NCBI GenBank assembly: GCA_002105175.1
Contig: MCGE01000005.1
Span: 434,001-498,000, forward strand
Source: Absidia repens
Taxonomy: Eukaryota > Mucoromycota > Mucoromycetes > Mucorales > Cunninghamellaceae
Direction of reading: 5' to 3'
Length of the DNA stretch: 64,000 bases
Within the stretch, counting starts at the first letter, position 1, and each line of letters begins with the position of its first letter. The position numbers and the translations under genes were made by a program. Positions 1 through 12,321 of the stretch are shown here, piece by piece. The notes below the pieces were generated by a model. That model was not told where the DNA came from. It was given only the letters and a program-made list of their open reading frames with translations, and made no database searches.

Positions 1-2762
1 TTAAAACACTGACATTCATATCGATTTGATTCCCAGATCCTACTGATTCGAGTCGTTTCATTTCCTATAAAACAGATAAAAATATAAATGACAGCTATAT
101 AAATATATAATAATATATAACAAACTACCTTGAAGCGGCTGGCTTGTTTTTGAGATGTTTTTATATCGTTGATCATCACTTCGATATCTTCAATGAATAT
201 TGCGCCACATTCTAAATAAAAAAAAAGGGGGGAGGGGAATAGGAATCAAGTAAAACGGTAGTGATTTATAATTTTTCCTTACGAATATATTGACTTACCT
301 GCTTTGAGTCGTTTAGCCATGCAAATGTCTTTTTTGACAGTATTTGGGTCTTGATTATGTAGTAAACGTCTAGCCAAATCAGTTTGATAGTGGCATTTGA
401 ATATATCCTCCGCTACATCAAAAATAAAATCAAGGAGTTAAAGCACGTTCACATGAGGTAAAGTCCTGTTTTCCATATTTAGTATATACCCTGTAAGGTT
501 CGTATAAGTCCAATACCATCATCCAGTGATTGGTTAACGGAGGGAGTGAAAGGCTAATGTAGGAAATTGAAAGGGATGTTAATGTTAATGCTATGCTATG
601 AAGTTTTTCTTTCGTTCTTACCCACGGCGATTCCAATTGATGATCTAGATAGCAAGCAATGTGTTGAGCAGATGAAGCTTGATAGAGATTGATGGCCACT
701 TCAAAGCTGTCCTTCATCGTACGCTGAAAAGCAGTATCTTCGCAAAAACATTCCTGATAAATAGAATTCATCCTTGATTTCAATTGGAGTAGAGAGGTCA
801 CAAAAAGCATAGACCTGGATTTACTATCGGGAGACCGGTCATAGGAATCTTTTGCCGTCGTAAATATAAAATAAAATATATTGTGAGTTGACCTGAGTCT
901 TTCCTTATGTCTTATCTAAAAGTACATACCTGGGTCAGTGATTATGTGTTCCTGGCAGAGCTTTTCGCATTTGTCCTTAAAAAAAAAGTTAGCACATATA
1001 TATATAGCTCAGTTTTGTTCCCAGTAGATTACCTTTATGTATTGTCCAAAGGCTGACTGTATTTGATCAATTTCATTGTAACGGGAGACAATTTTATATA
1101 GCGCTTGCAAAAGCACATCCTGCCTCAGTTCTATCAGATAGTCGAAACCTGGTAATTGTAATGAGGTTTGTGAGCAATAACGAATATTTGTTATTATTTT
1201 TATTACCTTTTCTACTATATCACCCATATCCTTAAGTAAAAGTTCATCAACGGCAATATCAGTAGGTTGCACAGCAGTCTTGAATAGAAATCTTCGGTAT
1301 TCACTTTTCGAGATGGGTTCAGATAATATCAAACTGATTGCATATCCAATATAATTTTCTATCGTCAGAGTACGCCTACCATCAGAGGATCGATCGCAAT
1401 AAAATCGCTTTGTTGTTCTGATAAGTTCATGTTCAAAGTAAGGTATATATACAGGTAAATCTTCATACATCAGCCTCAACGCAGACAGGATGAGTTCGCT
1501 ATTGGTAGGGGCTTTACACCTAGACACGCAAAAAAAAGTCAGTGACATCAAATCAATTTTATTTTCATTTTGTGTTTTAAACTTACCTTTCGCACTTTAT
1601 CAAGTAAATAATATTTAAAACCATTCGCGTCTTGATTTTTATGTTTTGCGATAGCATATCGCAAGTGACTTGTTTTCCAAGATGCCTACAAAAACTGTAG
1701 TTAATATTTTATATCTTCCACCATTCCAACCCCAGTAAATAAGTCATCTTACAAAAAAGAGCTTGATTGTGTTTTCTTGATGATATAATAGTGGTTGACT
1801 TCGCTGTATACATCATTGATTTTTGTCTGAAGAAGTTAATAATAAAGCAAAAGTAGTAGAGGTTAATATTGACCATTCATAGATGACATATATTGTCTTC
1901 TATCTTATTTACCAATATCTTCTGATAGTTATTCCATTCCGATAGCCACTCTGACAGAAAGTCGACCTTTGTTGATGCCATTCTAGAATAATAATAGTAA
2001 TAAACGATGCACTGTGAATGACTTGTGGTACAAACATTGTCAGCATGATACTTACGATTCCAGCCTTAGACAAAATTTGGTAGCATTGGCGCACAATGAA
2101 TCATAGATTATGTCAAAAACCTTCTGTGTATCACCAGATCGACAGGCATAAGAGATTATCTATCAAATAGTTGTTGGTAAGAATATACATAGCATAAAAA
2201 GGACATTATATCATTTACCTCATACATAGCTTGCGAAGACATTCCGGAGTCAATACCGTCAAAAGCATGATCAATATAGATTCCAAAGACATGCGGATAC
2301 CCAGGAATAGTTTTTTCGATAGGGATTTTTTCACCTGGATCGCCTAAATAACAGCAAGGAGTATAAGTATAGAAAATAGGTCTGAAAGTGCTACTTTCTT
2401 ATTATCTTACCGTTTTTGTATTGGATGACGATGCTATGCGAATCTGATTTCACCTGGCAGCTGGAAAGAAGCGATTTTATAGGTCGAGGAAGAGTGTTGA
2501 CACATGGATTATCATCAGTGACCTTAGTTTTCTGTATACTGCCTTCTTCCAAGGTAGTGCAATCGCTGGTAATGCCTATGCTATCCTTAAGTACGCATTC
2601 TTTCGTAGTTTTGTCGCTGTCATCATAGTCTAGTGCAGGTATGCTTTCGTGTTCAGATCGTATTCGTTTCGATGGTTTCTGTTTCTGTTGCTGCTGTTGT
2701 TGTTGTTCAACTTCGCTGGATCTCTTCCTTGGCGTCCCGGTAGAAGTCTCCAATGTTTCCAT
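1..2762 (-). CDS. Cullin (CUL4-like), N-terminal part; runs off the left edge
   Basis: Scaffold subunit of a cullin-RING E3 ubiquitin ligase. The gene starts at the ATG at 2762 with a Ser/Thr-rich leader and a polyglutamine run (about residues 20-27), then passes through many short exons. Recognisable cullin pieces in order are: cullin-repeat sequence at about 1009-1545 (YEDLPVYIPYFEHELIRTT; FYCDRSSDGRRTLTIENYIG), the LQLKSRMNSIYQECF...FQRTMKDSFEVAINL segment at about 640-800, the KCHYQTDLARRLL segment near 310-410 (family DLAKRLL), and ECGAIFIEDIEVMINDIK near 130-205. The cullin C-terminal WHB domain and neddylation lysine lie outside the window. Similarity looks closer to CUL4 than CUL1, but the subtype is an inference. 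Exact exon borders were not fully resolved. The glutamine-rich leader is not a standard cullin part. Confidence 0.85.
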
Positions 2763-3531
2763 TTGATTGGTGTGTGAGTCAAAGCAAGCTTGTGATTTTG
2801 TTTCTTCTGAGCAATTCGAGTCAACTTTCCGACAGTCTTCAGTTTTTGCCGGAAGTCATGAATTCGGTAGCTTGGTTTGGTTGTAAGAAGGTATTGAAGG
2901 ATCTACAGAAAAAAAAAGGAGGGAGAAGTAACGGTTATTGACCACATGTTGATAAACCCCGAAAAAATTAACACGCTTGGTACGAATCAAAAGTCTACTA
3001 TATGCTTCAGTGCGACCTTCTTCATCTATTACCTCTATATGCGGTAAATCACCTCTTCACCAAGTATTACCTGATGTATTTCCCTTATTCGAGTCCTCTA
3101 GTACCATAAGATTCTTTACAAAAAAAATTACGCCACAGAAATAATTGCGGTATTTCAAATTACACAAGAGAATTTCGGCTTCCCAGTTGCTACGCCTTCA
3201 GGCGACCGCAACCGTCGTCAAGGTCAAGAAAGATTGACACCGTCAACAATCATAATGATAATATAATATAGCACACAGCTAACATAGTACACCGTTTGTA
3301 CGCCTACATAAAGCAAACGATTCACACCACATACCATACATCATATATATATACCACCCACATCACATCGTCCACACCCTGCCCATACATTCAAATATTA
3401 ACCCTGTAGCATAGAACAAATATATGATAAAATAGCATTTTTTTATTTATTTCATCAAACAATAAGAAACGCTGAAGATTTTCGATATATATGAGATACT
3501 AACTACAAAAATCGATACATCTAGGGCACAT
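2763..3531. other. Intergenic region upstream of the cullin gene and downstream of RPS21
   Basis: No supported gene. It holds the cullin 5' flank and the RPS21 3' flank, is AT-rich, and has a short adenine run at 3120-3128. No conserved coding frame was seen. Confidence 0.6.
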
Positions 3532-3629
3532 CTATTGTTGGTAAGACCAGACGTTCTTCAAGTCTACAATAACAAAAACAATAAAAGCTACTTAGTAACT
3601 ACCGAAATCGACATACTCACACACGCCGC

Positions 3630-3686
<57 letters not shown>

Positions 3687-4035
3687 CAAAAGCAAAAAAA
3701 CACTTACAACCATCAGCGGTGGCGAGACGGTTAATGGAGTCATCAGCTTCAGCTTCCTTGCGAACGAAACCACAGAGAGCATAGGTGGAGAAGGAGTTGG
3801 TGGCGCGACCTTCAGCATCGACATCAGCAACGTTGAGTTGAATGGAAGCGTGGTCCTTGGCAGTGATGAGACGGTTAGTGGCAGAGCTAAGGTTGGAGAT
3901 AATAATAAAAACGATATACAGTAAGTTCATCAACCTATTGAAATGCAATCATTGGTGGTGATGGTGGGTCTTTTTTTCGCTTTACCACTTGCGGGGGATG
4001 TAGATATCAACGAGTCTGCCTTCAGAGTTTTCCAT
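3532..4035 (-). CDS. RPS21: 40S ribosomal protein S21 (eS21)
   Basis: Small-subunit cytosolic ribosomal protein. Three exons: 4035-3986, 3886-3708 and 3563-3532. Together they give 261 nt, an 86-residue protein, which is the normal eS21 length. The protein starts [17 protein letters not shown], continues [20 protein letters not shown], then [20 protein letters not shown], and ends KNVWSYQQ. All of these are near-exact family blocks. Exon 1 is split within the Cys codon after PRK, and intron 2 contains a run of about 42 thymines on the plus strand (about 3633-3674), that is adenines in the sense strand. It is divergently transcribed from the capping-protein gene across about 230 bp. The overlapping plus-strand ORF at 3943-4344 is an antisense shadow. 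Confidence 0.95.
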
Positions 4036-4266
4036 TGCGTAAATATAACAAAAATAAGAGGAAGAAAAAAGAAGTGTTTTTTTTCTCTCTCTGGTGTTAA
4101 AAAAGAATTGTTGAAAAAAGCCACAATTCCCGAAGGTAGAGGAACTGCACTCGCTGGAAAAAATCAGCGGGCATTGAAATCCAGCTCTCACTCTCTCTCA
4201 TTGACGATTTTCCCCATTTCTCCTTTTTCTCACTTTTCCTTTATCCTTTCACTACCCTCTTTTCAC
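4036..4266. promoter_or_regulatory. Divergent promoter between RPS21 and CAP2
   Basis: The 231 bp between the two start codons must hold both promoters and both 5' UTRs. The plus strand is pyrimidine-rich just before the CAP2 start (CTCTCTCTCA and TTTTTCTCAC tracts at about 4190-4260). No defined TATA box was identified. Confidence 0.55.
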
Positions 4267-5432
4267 ATGGTAAAGTACCACGCGTTTTGCTGTATTGTCA
4301 GTTTGGGCAAACCCAACTTATGCATTATTTATTTATTAGGCTGACCAATACGACTGTGCTCTTGACTTGATGCGACGCTTACCTCCTCAAAACGTCGAAG
4401 AAAATTTGGCGAAATTGCTTGACTTGGTTCATCCTGACTTGATTGACGACTTACTCTCAGCTATTGACCAACCCCTTAAGGTAAAACGGTGCTCTCAAAC
4501 TGGAAAAGATTACCTTATATGCGACTATAACCGAGATGGCGATTCTTACAGGTAAATAATAAAAAGGAAATGCCTTGTTGAAAACATGATGAAGGTCCAT
4601 CATTTTAATCATTTTTTTTACTAAACGTTCCCTTATACTCAACTAGGTCCCCTTGGAGCAATGAATATGATCCCGAGTTACAAGATGGTGCCATTCCTTC
4701 ACCCACTCTTCGCAAATTGGAAGTGGCTGCGAACGAAGCATTTGATACCTATCGTGAATTATACTACGGAGGCGGTGTGTCTTCAGTGTATACATTTGAC
4801 ATTGATGATAAATTTGCAGTGGTAGTTTTGATCAAGAAAGGTAAGCAAGAAAAGATTATAATGATCTCATTTATTAGGATATATCCATATAGCGCCAAAT
4901 ATTTACTATTATCGTTCTATGTATTTATAGTGGGCGATGGTGCACGACGAATGAAAGGTGCTTGGGATTCTATCCACGTCTTTGAAGTACAAGAACGAGG
5001 ACGCAATGCTCATTACAAGCTAACGTCAACGGTATTACTCTACATGCTCACCAACAATCAAGATTTGGGAAACATGAACCTTAGCGGTAGTATGACTCGT
5101 CAAGTAAATATCCCTCGAAAGAAAAAAAATTAATGCCAAGCAGTGAAGTAGTCATCACTAACCCTCTTTTTTCATTTGTTTGTGCGTGACATTTACTCCA
5201 GGCTCAACAAGATTTACCAGTCGACGATCCTTCTGCTCATATTGCCAATGTGGGCCGTATGGTAGAGGACATGGAATTGAAAATGCGAAACTCTCTACAA
5301 GAAGTCTACTTTGGAAAAACCAAGGATATTGTCAATGATTTGCGTAGTTTGGGCTCCTTGGAAGAAAGTCGAAAACAAGCAAAGATCCAGCAAGAATTGG
5401 TCGGTAGATTGATGGAACGCAACAACCATTAG
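4267..5432 (+). CDS. CAP2: F-actin-capping protein subunit beta
   Basis: Beta subunit of the CapZ heterodimer, which caps actin filament barbed ends. The exons are 4267-4269 (only the ATG), 4340-4551, 4647-4840, 4931-5103 and 5202-5432, giving 813 nt and 270 residues, the usual size. Family blocks are [94 protein letters not shown] and the C-terminal [17 protein letters not shown]. The start is chosen because exon 2 begins GCT GAC CAA ([11 protein letters not shown]) and the only upstream ATG in phase is followed at once by a GTAAAG donor. It is convergent with the chitin synthase activator gene. Confidence 0.96.
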
Positions 5433-5797
5433 ATTAGTAACCTTCCTTCATACTCCCTCTTTGTCCCCCATCCCCTCCATCCTTTTCATTGAAAATGGTT
5501 TCCTTCCTATACTTGATCTAGTTATATCCCCCCACTTCCCACCACCCTCCAGAAACATCTTTTTCTTTGTATCTGTTATTTATTTAAATGATTTATCAAT
5601 AAAAAAAAAATAGAAGGATTGATGTATTTGTAAAAAATATTCTTTATTTCATGATGATGATGAAGATGATGATATGTGTACTGCTATTTGCTATTTTGTC
5701 CAACAGATATACAAATCGTTTTATACGTGTTTGATGCAATTTGTGAAATGTCAGTCTCACTATAAAAAAGTTCTGTGAACTATATATAAATATACCG

Positions 5798-5831
<34 letters not shown>

Positions 5832-6224
5832 ATTCATAGTGTATATGATTCCTACAGTATGTATTACAAACAGCCTATCAAATAACTTGCAATCATTTCG
5901 TAACATTCATTCCTTCAAATTGATATCAAATTTCATGATCAGATCATAATTTTATTCAGCAGTACCCAACACCTCAAAAGATTCTCTGCCACATTTACCC
6001 TGATCCCATCGGTTTCTCACCACAACCCCACATCATTCCCAAATTCAATCAAGTACAATTGTTGTGACGAAGACTTTATTCAAAATATGACAACATGAAT
6101 AATGAATGACAGCAAATGATGGGTATAAAATGAATAGGAGGATGTAAACTACCACTACTACTACAAATAACAAACAAAACAAATAGATGACTATAATATA
6201 AAATCTGTAAATAAATAAATAAAA
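5433..6224. other. Convergent 3' intergenic region (CAP2 / SKT5-like)
   Basis: No gene seen. It contains an AATAAA-like poly(A) signal for CAP2 near 5599, a short GATGAT microsatellite at about 5651-5675, and a run of about 29 thymines at about 5802-5830. The lower end is the 3' flank of the minus-strand gene. Confidence 0.6.
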
Positions 6225-6436
6225 TCACATCAATGCACATTGCGGTGAATCTTTTTTGGAGGTCGAAGCTGTCGGCTTGGTAGTGGGGTGATGAGAAACT
6301 GGCGTTCCAGTCGATGAATCTTTGAGCAATCGTTGATTTGCGTCTTGATTTCCATTGGTCGCGGCTTGGAGATAATACCATTGTGATTTTTCATGATCCC
6401 GCGGAGTGCCCAAGCCAATTTCATAGTACCAACTAC

Positions 6437-6467
<31 letters not shown>

Positions 6468-9217
6468 TACGCAAAGAGTGAGTGTACATGTGTACATGTA
6501 TGTTTTACATAACCAGTTTCATCGCCTCCCTTCCTTTTTTATGCTTCCATCCAATGCTTACCCTAGTAAGAATTGCGCCTCGGGTAGTTCTTGATCTGCC
6601 GCCTTTTGACACCAGTAAAACGCCTTTTCTTCATTGGGTTGCCGCTGCGCCAGCCAGCCAGATTCATCCAGGGCCAGTTTTTGCAAGAAAGCGTCCTTCT
6701 CATCATCCGGTCCATACACGCCACGGTTATTAAGTCGACTGAGGCCTATCATTCCTTGAGCGTCCCCACGCTTGGCAGATTCCGTGTAGTGCATATAGCA
6801 TTGCGCATAATTCATACGTAGACCATAAAGACCTTGTTCTAGGATGGAGCCAAGAGTGCTATGAGCAGGTGGATAGCCTAGCTGGACGGCCTTTTCAAAA
6901 TAAGGAAGAGATGACAAGATGCCTCCGTATTGTTCAACTACTTGGCTGTATCCAAAATAAATAAATAAAAAGTTAACGACATCCTTTTCATCATTGCATT
7001 GATTCGTCCAGTTTTCCCTCTTTCTATATATTACCTTGGAACATCTGCTTTTGGATAAGTGTTTGTGAGAATCTGGCCAAACATATATGGTGCTTCAGGG
7101 CAAGATTCATCTGCATCATTGGTAGCTTGGTGAAGAAGTCGGATGGCCAGGGTCATGTTTTGGCGTTCAGAGAGTTCGCCATGAAGGTAGATTTTGGCCA
7201 AATGCTAGTCAAAAAAAAAAAAAAAAATCAGCACGGCCTTTTTTTTTTCCTTCCTTCCAAGAAAAAACAAAATAAAACATACCAGAGTAGCTTGCACAAC
7301 ACCTTGTTCGGACGCTTTCTTGATACAAGCAAACGCATTGGAAGCATCCCCAATCGAGACATAGTAGAGCCCCATCTTGTACACTGCGTCCCGGATCCCG
7401 GCCTTGGCGGCAATATCGTAAAGCACAAATGATTTTGCAGGATGTCGAGTAAAGCCGTATTTTGATTCGTCCATCCATGTGGCCACCGTATACGCCGCAT
7501 CGGGCATATGCTCTTTCGCCAACCGTTTCATCCAGCGGATCCCTTCTTCTTCCAATGCCCTCTTTTTGCGTTGATGACTGCTGTTTCTTTCCTTACGTTG
7601 ACGCTTTTGATGATAGTCGATTTTGTCGCTGTTTGTCGCTGAGTATCCATCTGATGTCATCATAGTGGATGGTGTATGGGAATCCATCGACGTTGTCGTA
7701 GAAGATCGTGAGCGCTTGGTATGGATGGCGGACGAGGTTGCTGTAGTTGAAGTTGATTGAGCCCCAGAAAAATCCACAGAAGAACTTGTTGTACCTGTTC
7801 CGACGACATCCGTTGTTGTTGTTGTAAAAGTAGTAGCAGTAGTAGCGGAAGGTAATGGAGTGACGGCTTTCGACGGGTTGTTGTTCCGAGAATGCTGGTT
7901 CATGCTGTGTTTTGTGGCTTGAGCTAGTTCTTGGCGTAGGCGCTGGCTGGCTTCCCCGAGAGAGTATTTGATGGATGACAATGTGCTGTGCTTCGTTTCC
8001 CGTCCCTGGTCATAGAGTGCTGCAATTTCCAATAGGTATTTGGCATATGTGTATTGCACCATCTTATCCCCTGTCTTTTTTGCCATGTCACGATAGAGGA
8101 GTAACGCATCGGGATGATTGGTCAGACTATAAGAGGCTTTGATGTACTTGGATGCTGAAGGTGTTGGTTGGGGTCCCAGGGTAAGCTTGCCAAATGCTGA
8201 AGTATTCCCATTATGAACTGTGGATGAGGCTACCATATGGTTGATAAAGCTACGCGGTAATGATGGTCGACGATCGTTGATTTTTCCATCACCAGGTAAG
8301 GTTGTAAGAGTGTTTCGGTCAAAAGACGCCACTGATGATTGATCCGCACGAGTTGTTGTATTCGATATTGAAGGTTGGGGTTGAGGTGGTGCAGGTACCG
8401 AGCTGAAGGCAAAGGATGAAGACTGAGTCGGTGCGGGTGTTGCATTGACAGGTGTAGCTAAAGCAGGTGCGGGTTCGATGGTGGCAGATAACCTGATGTA
8501 AGGTGACGACGATAACTGCAAGGGTTCAGTCGATGAAAGAGACATAAAGTGAGAGGAATCAAAAGGAGTCAAATCGATGGGTGGTAGGTATCCTGTGCTA
8601 CTACTGGTAACATATTCGTCCAAAGTTTTCGATTGCCGTCTGACCAATTTTGGCGCAAAAGTGGCTGTAGATGGATGTACTAAATGTTCCTGTTGCTGTT
8701 GTTGTTGCCGGTAGTCGTTGGGTAGTGTTGTTGATTGAGAAGTGGTAGTTTGCACAACAGTTTTTGAGGATACTGTTGTATAACATTCATCAGGAGTACT
8801 GTTACTTGTTGCACCAACAATTGCGTTGTCTTGTGTAAGTATCGAGTGAGCTGGCGTAACATGGTTCTTGGTGAATGTAGTTGTGTTGATTTCTTCTTCG
8901 TCTTCGCTTGAGTCTACAGGGTCAGGATTGAGAACGCGAAGCGTCATTTTGCCGGTCACTGCACTTGAATGATAAAAGTCAGAATCGATAGAAGCAATAG
9001 AAGGTGTTCGGGTATGGTTGTCTACGGGTTTGCCCTTTTCTATTGATTTAAGTCCTTGCCTAGTGGGTGCCATAGACAGGTTGGAAAACGTTTTGGTGAG
9101 TTTGCGTATAGCCTTCGGTTTCCGTTGGGTTCCCAAGGTGTCGATTGAAGATAAAAATGGGAAGTAGTTTGACTTTGTAGATAAAGGGCTGTTGTCAAAC
9201 CCATTTTCAAGAGTCAT
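6225..9217 (-). CDS. Chitin synthase activator, Sel1-repeat protein with CaaX end (Skt5/Chs4-like)
   Basis: Probable regulatory partner of a class IV-type chitin synthase, recruiting it to the plasma membrane. Four exons (9217-7283, 7204-7035, 6945-6562, 6432-6225) give 2697 nt, 898 residues. Residues 1 to about 345 are low-complexity Ser/Thr/Pro/Gln. From about residue 350 come tandem Sel1/TPR-like repeats (PDALLLYRDMAKKTGD; RWMKRLAKEHMPDAAYTVAT; MKWGLY-like AVYKMGLYYVSIGDASNAF; YFEKAVQLGYPPAHSTLG; CYMHYTESAKRGDAQGMIGL; WCQKAADQELPEAQFLLG), interrupted by a low-complexity insert at about 430-540. The protein ends QCALM, a CaaX prenylation motif, as in yeast Skt5. Introns 1 and 3 contain long homopolymers. 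The alternative is another fungal Sel1 protein, but Sel1 repeats plus CaaX strongly favour Skt5/Chs4. Confidence 0.9.
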
Positions 9218-10343
9218 TATTCATGGAAAAAAAAGTGAAAAGAAGGAAGAAGTAAGAGAAAAAAATATATAGAATTAAGCTTCAAAAGTGGCAATGGCGG
9301 CGACTGAATTTTTAACGAAATGGAAACGGCTGCCATTTTTATCTCTCAAGTTCTATTTTGACGGACGGATCTCCGTTACCTGGTAATATGTTAATATGAT
9401 ACTATTATTAACATCATCCCCCTTATGCTCAACCAATCATGGCCATTACCTCACATGTCTTTCCATTTTAGAAATAATCAGTCAACCTCCTGTTCTTTTC
9501 CTCTGAAGCGACCTTGAGAATATATTGCTTCAAACATTCAAAATTTCGTTACAAAGTCATGTCGATCTGTTTTAGAACATCAAATTCAAAAGTTCTCGAA
9601 CACTGTTTTCTCACGTGGCAAAATGGGCTTTTTTTTTCTTACTTTTTTGCTGGTACGCATTGCTTAGATGAGTATTATAACTTCGGTACTTTTTCATTCA
9701 GAAGTAATGCTGCCTCAGGAACGAGTAAAAAAATACATTGTCCACTGTATAAATAATTTGCAGCTTGTTTTTTCGTATCAGGAATAACAGTCGTCAAATC
9801 TCGGCTTTATTTCTCCAAGCTTGAGGTTTATTCAATTCAAAAACATGTTATTTCTTCTATCTTTTTTTACTACTGTTTTTTATTTAATCGACCATACTTG
9901 AACCTTATTGTATGTGCATGCATTATGCTACCACAGGAGACAGGTGGCAGAGAGTTGGTATTCGCACTCCGAGGCAGGCTGCTTTTACGTCTGGACTCCC
10001 TCATTTTTTATAGCGGAGGAAACTATTCCTTTCCAGACGAGTCTTATAGTTCTCTAGACCTATTTCAAAATGCAATAGCGAAAATAAGGCAGTGGAAATG
10101 TCCCCTGACTATAAACCCCTTAGAAGAAACAAATCTAGTGATTTGATCTTTACGTTTTGCTATTGGTTCGAATGCCTTGTGCGCGAAAGTTGACTTTATT
10201 TTTCTATATTGCACATTTTTTTGCAAGTGGGTGGATAATGAACTGGTGCAAGCGGACTTTCATTTCAAAGAAGTATTAGAAAAAACAGTTCGGGGCCTAA
10301 ACTACCTGGTTTGACATTATTTCTCTCTCCCATCGATCTATCC
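9218..10343. other. Divergent intergenic region, 1.1 kb
   Basis: This lies between two divergently transcribed genes and carries both promoters. Short ORFs at 9514-9756 and 9898-10146 show no family similarity and no good context. An adenine/GA-rich stretch lies next to the Skt5-like start (9225-9265). Confidence 0.55.
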
Positions 10344-11873
10344 ATGCTCCGTTTCCGCCATGGTTTTGGTACCCTCCGGCATTCAGTACATTCCTTTCGA
10401 CGCTCTCTCTCGACAAACAAACGATTGAATAATCTCACTAGTGTGGCTCCTATGGTGGATATCTCAACACCCGTAAGACCCCCTCCCCTTAAAAAAACAA
10501 AACAAAAACAAAACGATGATCTTGGGTGAACTCAACTGATACATTTACTTGTCTGCTTTGTTGCTATGATAATTATAGAACTTTTTGGAACTACTACATA
10601 TCATATCAGGCGATCGACATGACTATTACACTGAGATGCATCATCCCCATGCCATTCATCAACACCAAGATCATCTTGATCGATTTATAGGAACACCTCG
10701 CCCGAACGTTATCGTACAACTAGGTGGATCGGACCCTAACTTGCTGAGCAGTGCAGCAAAACTCTTACAAGATTATGGCTATTCAGAAATCAATATCAAT
10801 GTAGGCTGTCCTAGCCCAAGTGTACAGCAGGGTCAATTTGGTGCCATCCTCATGAAAACGCCATCTCTTGTGGCAGATATTCTCAATGCGATGGAAGGAA
10901 AGGTATCTATTCCGGTGACTATCAAATGCCGTATTGGAGTAGATCATTTGGATACATCTGAATTTTTTCATCATTTTGTAAGTGAAGGAATGAGGAGAGT
11001 GGCGGGTTGTGAATTAATACGGTCTCTTCTTTACATATTTACTAGGTTGAAACGCTGATGACTTGTGAACGGCCACCACCTCATTTGATTGTGCATGCCA
11101 GGAAATGTATTTTGAAAGGATTATCGCCGAAGAAAAATCGGACCATTCCTCCTTTAAACTACCAACGTGTCTATGAATTGGCATCATTATACCCTGATCT
11201 CCCTATTAGTATCAATGGTGGATTTACGACAACTGAAACTATCAGGGATGCATTAGGACAAGTCGATGGTTGTATGATCGGTAGAAAAGGTAAGACTAGC
11301 AGTATGGATGATATATTGTGGTGACGAAAATATAATATACTGACTTTTGACATGATATTTTCTTATAGTAATGGATTCGCCCCTTTTCCTTCAAGAGATT
11401 GACCGTGGTAAATATGAATAAATAGCAAGCCTGTAGTTGATAGCTAACATATTGATTCATACATATCTTTATTCCCTTATGATTCATATCTTTATTCTCT
11501 TAGATATTTATGGAATTCCGGAAAATGAAATTAAATCACCATTGACTGTCATTGATGAGTATCTAGGTAAGCAAGTAAGAAAAGAAAAGAAAAAGGGTAC
11601 GCAAAAGAAATAGGAATGACTTTTATTATGTGTGTAGATTATGCGGACAGGCTTTTGTCATTGAAGTTAGATAAGGATGTAACATTCGGTCTTCCTCCCA
11701 TCACCGTCCTCACTCGCCCGTTGATGATGCTTTTTGCTGGGAAAAAAGGTCGAAGCTTTCGCCGTGAACTCTTTGACCAACGCCAACAAACTGCCCGCTC
11801 GAGTCATAGCTTCCGCCAAATCGTCACACAAAGCTTAATCAATGCTGGTCTATCAACCTCCCATTCCCTTTAG
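10344..11873 (+). CDS. tRNA-dihydrouridine synthase, DusA type, probably mitochondrial
   Basis: Flavoenzyme that reduces uridine to dihydrouridine in the tRNA D loop. Six exons (10344-10472, 10579-10977, 11046-11289, 11369-11407, 11504-11566, 11638-11873) give 1110 nt, 369 residues. Blocks follow bacterial DusA in order: SVAPMVDISTP, YYTEMHHPHA, VIVQLGGSDPNLL, YSEININVGCPSPSVQQGQF (catalytic Cys in NVGCPS), PVTIKCRIGVDHLD, IVHARKCILKGLSPKKNR, SINGGFTTTETI, MIGRK. The first ~38 residues are rich in Arg/Ser/His with no acidic residue, as in a mitochondrial presequence. The DusA signature GLSPKENR-like loop separates it from eukaryotic Dus1-4. The start is the only in-frame ATG of exon 1 before the conserved core. 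Target position (U20/U20a) is inferred from the family. Confidence 0.92.
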
Positions 11874-12321
11874 ATATTGCCCCCATTCACATTATTGTAC
11901 CATTCCATGTATCATTCCCCCTCTTCTGCATCATCATCCCCCTCCCTTCCTCGCATCAGATCTTCACACCTACATCCATTATATTATCCCCCATCCCCCA
12001 TCCCCGAAAAAAACAACCATTATATACAAATATCATCATCCATACATTAATAAAATATTCTATAATCATGCTTTATTTAATATTTTTTTTGAATGTGAAT
12101 AAACTATACAGCAAAAAGAGGTGCAGGGTGGACAAATATGTAGGGATAGGTAAAGAGGTGGTGAGAGAGTGAGAGTGAGAGTGAGATAGAGTGTGTGTGT
12201 GTGCGAATATCTTTAAAAAGATATGCGGGGTGAAGGTGTGTATGTATTATGTATGTGCTAATCTATGATTTTTTTTGGACGGAGGGAAGGGTAAAATAAA
12301 CACATAAACAATTGTCCGCGT
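11874..12321. other. Convergent 3' region with a GA/GT microsatellite
   Basis: No gene seen. The plus strand just after the Dus stop is C/T-rich, with an AATAAA near 12050. A compound microsatellite (GTGAGA repeats then GT repeats) lies at about 12160-12205. The rest is 3' flank of the minus-strand bL34m gene. Confidence 0.6.

Noticed and set aside
3943..4344. 133-codon plus-strand ORF
   Set aside because: Antisense to RPS21 exon 1 and its promoter; the eS21 model on the other strand is unambiguous.
9514..10146. Two plus-strand ORFs (80 and 82 codons) upstream of the Dus gene
   Set aside because: No similarity to known families, and no promoter or splice context; probably chance ORFs in the divergent promoter region.
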